From positions 124,001 to 188,000 of the forward strand of contig CALSAQ010000002.1 in NCBI GenBank assembly GCA_943372995.1: a stretch of DNA of 64,000 nucleotides, in the 5' to 3' direction. Position numbers and translations under genes: made by a program. Source of the stretch: CAJBVG01 sp943372995 (lineage in GTDB: Bacteria > Bacteroidota > Bacteroidia > Sphingobacteriales > Sphingobacteriaceae). The notes under the pieces are model-generated. The model did not search any database. It saw only the letters and a list, made by a program, of their open reading frames with translations, and was not told the DNA's origin. Shown piece by piece: positions 51,819-58,994 of this stretch. Each line of letters begins with the position of its first letter. The first letter of the stretch is position 1.

Positions 51819-52211
51819 ATGGCAAAGTCAAATAAAAAAGTTGCAAAGAAAAGAGTAGTGGTGGTTGAGCCAGTTGGTCAAGCACACATTAACGCTACCT
51901 TTAATAACATCATCATTTCGATGACAAATACTCAAGGTCAAGTGATCTCTTGGGCATCTGCTGGTAAAATGGGATTCAAGGGTTCTAAAAAGAACACTCC
52001 ATATGCTGCGCAAATGGCTGCACAAGATTGCGGTAAAGTTGCTCACGACTTAGGATTACGTAAAGTAGAGGTGTTTGTAAAAGGACCAGGTGCTGGTAGA
52101 GAGTCGGCAATTCGTACGATTCAAAACGTAGGAATTGAAGTGTCTTTAATTAAAGACATCACCCCACTTCCTCATAATGGATGCCGTCCACCGAAAAAGA
52201 GAAGAGTATAA
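51819..52211 (+). CDS. rpsK: 30S ribosomal protein S11
   Basis: The 130-residue protein has HINATFNNIIISMTNTQGQVISWASAGKMGFKGSKKNTPYAAQ and ends TPLPHNGCRPPKKRRV, standard S11 of the platform. A 113-nt gap to rpsD holds an octamer array and a hairpin. Confidence 0.98.
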   Translation: MAKSNKKVAKKRVVVVEPVGQAHINATFNNIIISMTNTQGQVISWASAGKMGFKGSKKNTPYAAQMAAQDCGKVAHDLGLRKVEVFVKGPGAGRESAIRTIQNVGIEVSLIKDITPLPHNGCRPPKKRRV

Positions 52212-52215
52212 TTCG

Positions 52216-52247
52216 TTTGCTCATGTGCTCTTTTGCTCATGTGCTCG
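52216..52247. repeat. Octamer array after rpsK
   Basis: Four consecutive 8-nt units TTTGCTCA, TGTGCTCT, TTTGCTCA, TGTGCTCG begin 5 nt after the rpsK stop. The constant TGCTC core is the same as in the larger array downstream of rplQ. It lies inside an operon that must be read through. Confidence 0.7.
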
Positions 52248-52276
52248 TAAAAAGTAATTAACAAGGTGAAGTTATA

Positions 52277-52296
52277 CTGTAAACATTAGTTTACAG
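52277..52296 (+). promoter_or_regulatory. Hairpin in the rpsD leader
   Basis: CTGTAAAC-ATTA-GTTTACAG is a perfect 8-bp stem with a 4-nt loop, 28 nt before the rpsD ATG. No T-run follows. It may be a translational control or processing site for S4. Confidence 0.45.
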
Positions 52297-52324
52297 CTAA
52301 GATTAACCACTAAACAAATAGAAA

Positions 52325-52933
52325 ATGGCAAGATATACAGGCCCAAAATCAAAAATTGCACGTAAGTTCCGTGAGGCTATTTATGGTCCGGACAAAGCGT
52401 TAGAAAGAAAAAATTATCCTCCAGGCCAACATGGTCAATCGAAAAAACGCAGCAAACAATCAGAGTATGCTGTTCAGTTAATGGAGAAACAAAAAGCGAA
52501 ATACATCTATGGTGTATTAGAAAAACAATTCGCTAATTTATTCGATAAAGCTCATCGTAAACACGGTATTACTGGGGAGAACTTATTGAAATTCTTAGAA
52601 GCTCGTTTAGATAATACAGTGTATCGTTTAGGTATTGCTGGTTCTCGTAGAGCTGCTCGTCAGTTAGTATCTCATAAACATGTTACTGTTAATGGTGAAG
52701 TGGTGAACATCCCTTCATATGCATTAAAAGCAGGTGATGTTGTTGCGGTTCGCGAAAAATCTAAATCGTTAGAAGCGATTACGGATGCAATTGCAACATC
52801 AAGAGTTGATAAATACAATTGGTTAGAATTCGACCGTTCTTCAATGACAGGTAAGTTTTTAAATATGCCTGAACGTTCTGAGATTCCAGAAAACATTAAA
52901 GAACAACTTATCGTCGAGTTGTATTCGAAATAA
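52325..52933 (+). CDS. rpsD: 30S ribosomal protein S4
   Basis: The 202-residue protein begins MARYTGPKSKIARKFREAIYGPDKALERKNYPPGQHGQ and has the S4 RNA-binding domain (LEARLDNTVYRLGIAGSRRAARQLVSHKHVTVNG). The N-terminal zinc cysteines of some S4 proteins are absent. In enterobacteria S4 represses the alpha operon. Strong hairpins flank the gene on both sides here. Confidence 0.98.
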   Translation: MARYTGPKSKIARKFREAIYGPDKALERKNYPPGQHGQSKKRSKQSEYAVQLMEKQKAKYIYGVLEKQFANLFDKAHRKHGITGENLLKFLEARLDNTVYRLGIAGSRRAARQLVSHKHVTVNGEVVNIPSYALKAGDVVAVREKSKSLEAITDAIATSRVDKYNWLEFDRSSMTGKFLNMPERSEIPENIKEQLIVELYSK

Positions 52934-52943
52934 CAATAATTAT

Positions 52944-52980
52944 TGAATTTGTCGCTAAGAAACTCTCAGCGACAAATTCA
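52944..52980 (+). promoter_or_regulatory. 13-bp hairpin between rpsD and rpoA
   Basis: TGAATTTGTCGCT (52944-52956) and AGCGACAAATTCA (52968-52980) pair perfectly with an 11-nt loop. The following bases GTTTTAAAAC are too short for a strong terminator. It could partly terminate, or be cut to set the rpoA message level. Confidence 0.6.
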
Positions 52981-53014
52981 GTTTTAAAACATATCATTTA
53001 AAATAAAATTAAGA

Positions 53015-54007
53015 ATGGCAATATTAGCATTTCAAAAACCTGATAGGGTAATCATGCAGAAATCAACTGATTTCGACGGTTCTTTCGAGTTTCGTCCATT
53101 AGAACCTGGTTTCGGTATTACTATCGGTAATGCATTAAGAAGAATTTTGCTTTCATCTTTGGAAGGATATGCGATTACTTCAGTGAAAATTTCTGGAGTA
53201 TCTCATGAATTCTCAACTATTAAAGGAGTTGTTGAAGATGTTACTGATATCATCTTAAACTTAAAACAAGTTCGTTTTAAGAAAACTGGAGAGAGCGGCG
53301 ATTCTGAAAAAATATTCGCAGTTATCAAAGGTCAAGATGTGTTTACAGCAGGAGATTTAACTAAATTCTCAAATAACTTTACAGTGTTAAACCCAGATCT
53401 AGTAATCTGCAATATGAATGCTAGCATTACTTTAGAGATGGAGTTAACAGTTGCAAAAGGTCGTGGATATGTTGCAGCTGAAGAAAATAAATCTGAAAAT
53501 GCAGCTGTAGGTGTGATTGCTATCGACTCTATTTATACGCCAATCAAAAACGTAAAATACAGTATCGAAAACTATCGTGTTGAACAAAAAACCGACTATG
53601 AGAAATTGATTATCGATATCTCTACTGATGGATCTATTCACCCAGAAGAAGCATTAAAAGAAGCAGCTAAAATATTAATTCAACATTTCATGTTATTCTC
53701 TGATGAGCGTATCATGTTAGAAACTCAAGCAAAAGAGCAAACAAATGAAGTGGATGAAGAAATTTTACACATGCGTAAAATTTTAAAAACAGAATTAGTG
53801 GATATGGATCTTTCAGTGCGTGCATTAAATTGCTTGAAAGCTGCAGACATCCGTACTCTTGCTGATTTAGTTACTTACGATGTTGCTGACATGTTAAAAT
53901 TCAGAAACTTTGGTAAAAAATCTTTAACTGAAATTCAAGAGCTAGTAAAATCTAAAGGATTATCTTTTGGAATGAACTTGGCTAAATTTAAGTTAGACGA
54001 AGAATAA
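53015..54007 (+). CDS. rpoA: DNA-directed RNA polymerase subunit alpha
   Basis: The 330-residue protein has the N-terminal assembly domain (FRPLEPGFGITIGNALRRILLSSLEGYAI) and a C-terminal domain (LDMDLSVRALNCLKAADIRTLADLV, NFGKKSLTEIQELVKSKGLSFGM) that contacts DNA and activators. Length and both domains are normal. Confidence 0.99.
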   Translation: MAILAFQKPDRVIMQKSTDFDGSFEFRPLEPGFGITIGNALRRILLSSLEGYAITSVKISGVSHEFSTIKGVVEDVTDIILNLKQVRFKKTGESGDSEKIFAVIKGQDVFTAGDLTKFSNNFTVLNPDLVICNMNASITLEMELTVAKGRGYVAAEENKSENAAVGVIAIDSIYTPIKNVKYSIENYRVEQKTDYEKLIIDISTDGSIHPEEALKEAAKILIQHFMLFSDERIMLETQAKEQTNEVDEEILHMRKILKTELVDMDLSVRALNCLKAADIRTLADLVTYDVADMLKFRNFGKKSLTEIQELVKSKGLSFGMNLAKFKLDEE

Positions 54008-54108
54008 AAATAAACGGCCTCGCAATTTTTAATTTATGCGGCGAGGGTAATTAACAGATTGTTAAATGAGCATATTCCTTAAACCGGTATGCACAGAAAA
54101 AGAAAAAA

Positions 54109-54597
54109 ATGAGACACGGTAAAAAATTTAACCACTTAGGTAGAACAGCTCCACATCGTTCGGCAATGTTATCGAACATGGCAAATTCGTTGATTCTACA
54201 CAAAAGAATTACTACTACTTTAGCAAAAGCTAAAGCATTACGTAAATTCGTAGAGCCAATTATCACAAAATCAAAAGAAGACACTACAACAAATCGTCGT
54301 ACTGTATTTAGTGATTTACAAAACAAAGAAGTAGTAACTATTTTGTTTAGAGAAATTGCTCAAAAAGTAGCTGATCGTCCAGGAGGTTACACTCGTATCA
54401 TTAAGACCGGAAATCGTATGGGTGATAACGCAGAAATGTGTTTCATCGAATTAGTAGATTACAATGAATTAATGTTGAACGAAAAAGCAGGTAAGAAAAC
54501 AGCTAAAGCTACTACTCGTAGAGGTAGAGCAACTAAGAAGAAAGCAGATGCTCCAGCAGCAGATGCAACTCCAGAAGCTGAAGCACCAACTGAATAA
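54109..54597 (+). CDS. rplQ: 50S ribosomal protein L17
   Basis: The 162-residue protein begins MRHGKKFNHLGRTAPHRSAMLSNMANSLILHKRITTTLAKAKALRKFVEP, standard L17. The last ~45 residues are an Ala/Lys/Thr/Glu-rich extension (KKTAKATTRRGRATKKKADAPAADATPEAEAPTE) beyond the core. It ends the ribosomal cluster and is followed by a terminator. Confidence 0.98.
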   Translation: MRHGKKFNHLGRTAPHRSAMLSNMANSLILHKRITTTLAKAKALRKFVEPIITKSKEDTTTNRRTVFSDLQNKEVVTILFREIAQKVADRPGGYTRIIKTGNRMGDNAEMCFIELVDYNELMLNEKAGKKTAKATTRRGRATKKKADAPAADATPEAEAPTE

Positions 54598-54635
54598 GTT
54601 AGTAAATACGCAGTTGTGCAAATCATATTACAGAA

Positions 54636-54662
54636 AGCCTCGAAGAAACTCGGGGCTTTTTT
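54636..54662 (+). terminator. Terminator of the ribosomal cluster
   Basis: AGCCTCGA (54636-54643) pairs with TCGGGGCT (54650-54657) with one T-G pair, followed by six T. Nearly the same hairpin ends the dnaK gene at 57974-58000. Confidence 0.9.
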
Positions 54663-54774
54663 CGTATGCTCGTGTGCTCGTATGCTCGTGTGCTCGTATG
54701 CTCGTATGCTCGTGTGCTCGTATGCTCGTGTGCTCGTATTACTAGTCACTAGTCACTAGTCACCAGTCACTAAC
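54663..54774. repeat. Octamer array CGTRTGCT followed by heptamer array ACTAGTC
   Basis: Nine 8-nt units alternate CGTATGCT and CGTGTGCT (54663-54734). After CGTATT the period changes to 7 nt: ACTAGTC three times, ACCAGTC, ACTAAC (54741-54774). The array begins directly at the end of the terminator T-run. It is the longest short-period array in the window. Confidence 0.9.
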
Positions 54775-54847
54775 ATTCCTATTCACATTTTTACAATTGC
54801 CTTATAAATCTTTGGCTTCTTTTTTGCATCTTAGTATTTGATTAAGT

Positions 54848-55933
54848 ATGAAAAAAGTATTCAGTAAAATAACTTTAGTAGTTATTGGTATATTAAGCTT
54901 AGGTGCTTGTAGTACAGATTTTGAAGTTGCTGCACCTTATAAAGAAATTCCAATTGTTGTTGGTTTATTAAGCAAGTCGGATTCTGTACATTATATTAAA
55001 ATTAATAAGGCTTACTTAAATAAAGAAGGAAGTGCCTTTGTTGCAGGTTCTGTAGCGGATTCAAATTTATATCCTTATCCATTAAGCGTAAAGTTATATG
55101 CATTAGGTGCATCTGGCGTAGCGTTCGATAGTGTTGAACTAGATACAGTACACATTCCTAAAGAGGAAGGTGTTTTTCAAAGCAATGATGTGGTTTATAA
55201 AACACCAGCATATAAGTTGAAGTATTTAGAAATTATAAACACAAGAGATACCGTATGGGCTCCATATAAGGTAGTTGTAAGAAGAGCTTCAGACAATAAA
55301 TATATTGCATCTGCAACTTGTAATATTGTAAGTGATATTCGTTTTGCAGCAACCCCTAGAGAAATTGATTTGTACAATCCTAGTCCTACAACGACTTCTC
55401 CCGAATATAAGACACAAAAGCTATCTTGGTTATGTGCCCGCAATGGAAGAAGATATTCTGCATATTTAAGATTTAGATTTAGAGTAGAGAACGATTTAAC
55501 TGGTATTTCTTACATGGACTCAGTGGATATGCAATTGATGTCGAATAACAGAATATCTAAAAACAATGGCGATGCTCAAATAGTATATTCATTATCTGGT
55601 CAATCGTTTTACAACAATCTACAAAACAAGTTAGATCCAGTTACAAATGATGGTGATAGGAGAGTGTTTGTTGGACCATTAGAAATACATTTTGAGTTTG
55701 GTGGTGAAGAGTTAGACACTTACATGGAAATTAATAACACCACAATTAGTTTAAGTGATGTGGTTCCGGAATACACCAATATTGATGGAGGCTTAGGTGT
55801 GTTTTCTTCTAGAGTGAGAAAGAAATTTAATGACATAAAACAAGTCAATTTATCATTAAACTCTATCAACGGCTTAAAGAACAATTCAATTGTAGGTAGA
55901 AGAGCAGGCAGCAATGATTTAGGCTTTTATTAG
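54848..55933 (+). CDS. Lipoprotein, possibly DUF4249-like
   Basis: The 361-residue protein has a lipoprotein signal with LGAC (Cys about 21). The body is beta-rich: a first domain IPIVVGLLSKSDSVHYIKINKAYL (about 34-57) resembles the Ig-like start of DUF4249 proteins, and the end NIDGGLGVFSSRVRKK resembles the conserved GxGxFxS motif seen there. These are usually surface or periplasmic partners of TonB receptors, but none is adjacent. The family assignment is tentative. Confidence 0.6.
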   Translation: MKKVFSKITLVVIGILSLGACSTDFEVAAPYKEIPIVVGLLSKSDSVHYIKINKAYLNKEGSAFVAGSVADSNLYPYPLSVKLYALGASGVAFDSVELDTVHIPKEEGVFQSNDVVYKTPAYKLKYLEIINTRDTVWAPYKVVVRRASDNKYIASATCNIVSDIRFAATPREIDLYNPSPTTTSPEYKTQKLSWLCARNGRRYSAYLRFRFRVENDLTGISYMDSVDMQLMSNNRISKNNGDAQIVYSLSGQSFYNNLQNKLDPVTNDGDRRVFVGPLEIHFEFGGEELDTYMEINNTTISLSDVVPEYTNIDGGLGVFSSRVRKKFNDIKQVNLSLNSINGLKNNSIVGRRAGSNDLGFY

Positions 55934-55959
55934 GAGGTTTTAAAGACATTTATGACAAA

Positions 55960-55986
55960 ACGACACTCAAAAGGTGTCGTTTTTTT
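55960..55986 (+). terminator. Terminator of the DUF4249-like gene
   Basis: ACGACAC (55960-55966) pairs with GTGTCGT (55974-55980), followed by a T-run to 55986. It is 27 nt after the stop codon. Confidence 0.9.
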
Positions 55987-55999
55987 CGTTTTTAGGCTT

Positions 56000-56015
56000 T
56001 GGCACAACCATTGAA
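56000..56015 (+). promoter_or_regulatory. Sigma54-like site upstream of dnaK
   Basis: TGGCAC-AACCA-TTGAA matches the -24/-12 layout TGGCAC-N5-TTGCW, with the -12 GC replaced by GA and the correct 10-nt spacing between the GG and GA dinucleotides. It ends 43 nt before the dnaK ATG. No CIRCE element is seen. Confidence 0.45.
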
Positions 56016-56058
56016 CATAGGGTATTAGTTAAAAAATTAGAAAAAATACCTTAAAAAT

Positions 56059-57954
56059 ATGTCAAAAATAATTGGAATCGACTTAGGAACAACCAACTCA
56101 TGTGTAGCCGTAATGGAAGGCAATGAGCCTGTAGTTATTCCTAACTCAGAAGGAAAAAGAACTACTCCATCTATTGCATCATTTGCTGATAATGGAGAGC
56201 GTAAGATTGGAGACCCTGCAAAACGTCAGGCGATTACAAATCCTACAAAAACCATTTACTCGATTAAACGATTCATGGGAAATAGCTTTAATGAAGTAAC
56301 AAAAGAGGCAGAACGTGTTCCGTATAAAGTAGTAAAAGGAGATAATAATACACCACGAGTAGAAATCGATGGCCGTATGTATACTCCACAAGAAATTTCA
56401 GCCATGATTCTTCAAAAAATGAAGAAAACAGCAGAAGATTATTTAGGTCAAGAAGTAAAAGAGGCAGTTATTACAGTACCAGCATACTTTAACGATGCAC
56501 AACGCCAAGCTACAAAAGAAGCTGGTGAAATTGCAGGCTTAAATGTACGTCGTATTATAAACGAACCTACTGCAGCCGCTTTAGCTTATGGCTTAGATAA
56601 AGCACATAAAGACATGAAAATTGTGGTGTTCGACTGCGGTGGTGGTACACACGACGTTTCAGTGTTAGAATTAGGTGATGGTGTGTTTGAAGTGAAATCT
56701 ACCGATGGTGATACTCACTTAGGTGGCGACGATTTTGATCAAGTAATTATCGATTGGTTAGCCGACGAATTTAAAGCTGATGAGAACATCGATTTAAGAA
56801 AAGATCCTATGGCTTTACAACGTTTAAAAGAAGCTGCAGAAAAAGCAAAAATCGAATTATCTTCGACTACACAATCAGAAATCAATTTGCCTTACGTCAC
56901 TGCAATTGATGGAGTGCCTAAACATTTAGTGCGAAGTTTATCGCGTGCAAAATTTGAACAATTAGCAGATTCGTTAATTAAACGTACAATTGAACCATGC
57001 AAAACTGCATTAAAAAATGCAGGATATTCGACATCAGATATTGATGAAATTATTTTAGTTGGAGGTTCAACACGTATCCCTGCTATACAAGCAGCAGTAG
57101 AAAGTTTCTTCGGTAAAGCACCATCAAAAGGAGTAAACCCTGATGAAGTGGTAGCGATTGGAGCAGCAATTCAAGGAGGTGTATTAACAGGTGATGTGAA
57201 AGATGTATTGTTGTTAGATGTTACACCGCTTTCATTAGGTATAGAAACCATGGGTGGAGTAATGACTAAATTAATTGAAGCGAATACTACAATCCCTACA
57301 AAACGTTCGGAGACCTTCTCTACAGCATCCGACAATCAGCCAACAGTAGAAATACATGTATTGCAAGGAGAGCGCCCTATGGCGAGTGCAAACAGAACTA
57401 TCGGACGTTTCCACTTAGATGGTATTCCACCAGCACCAAGAGGTGTTCCTCAAATTGAAGTAACATTCGATATAGATGCTAATGGTATTTTACATGTGAG
57501 TGCGAAAGATAAAGGTACTGGTAAAGAACAAAAAATTCGTATAGAAGCAAGCTCCGGATTAAGTGATGAAGAGATTAAGAAAATGAAAGCAGAAGCAGAA
57601 GCAAATGCAGATAGCGATAGAAAAGCAAAAGAAGAAGTAGATAAGTTAAATGCTGCAGACTCGTTGATTTTCCAAACTGAAAAACAAATCAAAGAATACG
57701 GCGATAAGTTAACAGGTACAAATAAAGAAAATATCGAATCAGCATTAACAAAACTGAAAGAAGCTCATGCAGCGAAAGATTTTGATGCGATGGATGCAGC
57801 ACAAATAGAATTGACTAATGCTTGGAATGCAGCTTCAGAAGAGCTTTACAAAGCAACTCAAGAGCAAGGAGCTCCAGCAGCAGATGCTACAACAGAAGCA
57901 GGTGCTGGCGCGGGACCAGATGTTCAGGATGTGAATTTTGAAGAAGTGAAGTAA
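56059..57954 (+). CDS. dnaK: Chaperone protein DnaK (Hsp70)
   Basis: The 631-residue Hsp70 has an actin-like ATPase domain (GIDLGTTNSCVAVMEG, NEPTAAALAYGLDK, ILVGGSTRIPAIQ), linker VLLLDVTPLSLGIETMGG, a substrate-binding domain and a helical lid. The phosphate-2 motif reads FDCGGGTHDVSVLEL, with Cys and His where most bacteria have Leu and Phe. The C-terminal tail is Ala/Gly-rich before a short acidic end (FEEVK), rather than EEVD. It is a single gene; grpE and dnaJ are not adjacent. Confidence 0.99.
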   Translation: MSKIIGIDLGTTNSCVAVMEGNEPVVIPNSEGKRTTPSIASFADNGERKIGDPAKRQAITNPTKTIYSIKRFMGNSFNEVTKEAERVPYKVVKGDNNTPRVEIDGRMYTPQEISAMILQKMKKTAEDYLGQEVKEAVITVPAYFNDAQRQATKEAGEIAGLNVRRIINEPTAAALAYGLDKAHKDMKIVVFDCGGGTHDVSVLELGDGVFEVKSTDGDTHLGGDDFDQVIIDWLADEFKADENIDLRKDPMALQRLKEAAEKAKIELSSTTQSEINLPYVTAIDGVPKHLVRSLSRAKFEQLADSLIKRTIEPCKTALKNAGYSTSDIDEIILVGGSTRIPAIQAAVESFFGKAPSKGVNPDEVVAIGAAIQGGVLTGDVKDVLLLDVTPLSLGIETMGGVMTKLIEANTTIPTKRSETFSTASDNQPTVEIHVLQGERPMASANRTIGRFHLDGIPPAPRGVPQIEVTFDIDANGILHVSAKDKGTGKEQKIRIEASSGLSDEEIKKMKAEAEANADSDRKAKEEVDKLNAADSLIFQTEKQIKEYGDKLTGTNKENIESALTKLKEAHAAKDFDAMDAAQIELTNAWNAASEELYKATQEQGAPAADATTEAGAGAGPDVQDVNFEEVK

Positions 57955-57973
57955 ATGCGTAAAGTATAAGAAT

Positions 57974-58000
57974 AGCCTCGAGGAAACTCGGGGCTTTTTT
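57974..58000 (+). terminator. Terminator of dnaK
   Basis: AGCCTCGAG-GAAA-CTCGGGGCT (57974-57995) is followed by T's to 58000. It is almost identical to the terminator after rplQ and is also followed by a short-word array. Confidence 0.92.
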
Positions 58001-58030
58001 GTATGAATCATTGATACACTAAATCCAAAC

Positions 58031-58083
58031 TACCAATTACCAGCTACCAGCTACCAGTTACCAGCTACCAATTACCAATTACC
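58031..58083. repeat. Heptamer array TACCARY ending in the lipocalin stop codon
   Basis: Seven units TACCAAT, TACCAGC, TACCAGC, TACCAGT, TACCAGC, TACCAAT, TACCAAT and then TACC. The TTA at 58079-58081 (stop codon of the minus-strand lipocalin) is formed at the boundary of the last two units, the same phase as in the array at the window start. Confidence 0.9.
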
Positions 58084-58588
58084 TCTGAATAGTCTTCTGC
58101 AACTTAGTCAGATCAAACCCTTTTGCTTTTATACGTTCGAGTATCTCATTGTAAATACGTTCATCCATTTGTGGTGTTCTTGAAAGTATCCATAAGTATT
58201 CACGATTCGGATGACCAACTACTGCATAAGTATAGTTACTATCTAAATCGATAATCCAGTATTTCCCTTTTATTGGCCAGAAAAATTGAACTTCTAATTT
58301 TGCATTACCCGAATTTTCAACTACAAAAGCTTTCCCTTTAATCCCAGATTTTTCACCGTTTACACTGTCTTTATAACAAGAGTTTTCTACAATGATATAA
58401 CCTTCGTTGGTTGGAGTATATTCGGCAGTAGTACAAGTGCAACCCTTTTGAAAGCGCTGAGGGAAGGAGGCTATTTCATACCATTTACCAGCATATCTTT
58501 TTAAATCGACTTGCTGTACGGTTTCTAATGGTTGTTGCTTTGCTGAACAGCCGAGTAATGTGGTTAGTATGATGAGTAGTTTTTTCAT
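58079..58588 (-). CDS. Lipocalin-family lipoprotein (Blc-like)
   Basis: The 169-residue protein has a lipoprotein signal with LLGCSA (Cys about 14) and the lipocalin first motif YAGKWYEIASFPQRFQKGC (GxW), then FFWPIKGKYWIIDLD and YAVVGHPNREYLWILSRTP, which match bacterial Blc. Such outer-membrane lipocalins bind fatty acids or lysophospholipids. The stop codon lies in the heptamer array. Confidence 0.92.
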   Translation of the reverse strand: MKKLLIILTTLLGCSAKQQPLETVQQVDLKRYAGKWYEIASFPQRFQKGCTCTTAEYTPTNEGYIIVENSCYKDSVNGEKSGIKGKAFVVENSGNAKLEVQFFWPIKGKYWIIDLDSNYTYAVVGHPNREYLWILSRTPQMDERIYNEILERIKAKGFDLTKLQKTIQR

Positions 58589-58994
58589 GATGATTACTTA
58601 CTAGAACTTAAAGATACATTTTAAATTCTAGGATGTTAGGCTTAATATATTGACAGTACGAGTTATAAATTACAATCTGATTTTCTTGTGCAATACACTT
58701 CGATATATTTTTTTCTACAATACTTGTTTTAAAGCATTCTTTCTCTTTGTAAGATAGAAATCTATAATTATAAAATATAAATGTTTAGTTAACTAACTTT
58801 AGAATGCAAATGATACCATTTGCATATTATGAACGCCACCGCTCAGTGTTATTAAAATTTAGTTTAGCTCTTAATTTTTATAAGTTCATAATAGTTGATA
58901 TCATAACTACTATGTGGTAAATGCATAGTAGTTGATGGTATCTAAATATTGAATATTGCTTTACCCTATTACACTAAAAACCAAATATACCATT
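58589..58994. other. Intergenic region with paired TAGTTGAT repeats and a hairpin
   Basis: No gene is credible here. AACTACTATG (58905-58914) and CATAGTAGTT (58924-58933) form a perfect 10-bp stem with a 9-nt loop. TAGTTGATATC near 58892 and TAGTTGATGGTATC near 58929 are related direct repeats. The region separates a minus-strand lipocalin gene from the plus-strand T9SS genes and probably contains both promoters, but no TAnnTTTG box is obvious. Confidence 0.5.

Noticed and set aside
54021..54050. Hairpin CCTCGC/GCGAGG between rpoA and rplQ as a terminator
   Set aside because: The stem is 6 bp with a long loop and no T-run, and rplQ must be transcribed through it.
54459..54749. Minus-strand open frame with repeated EHTSIRAYEHTS residues and the plus-strand frame 54548-54745
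   Set aside because: The repeats are just the 8-nt array read in frame, the frames overlap rplQ, and no start context or family supports them.
54663..54774. CRISPR array
   Set aside because: Units are 7-8 nt and contiguous without unique spacers, and no cas genes are present.
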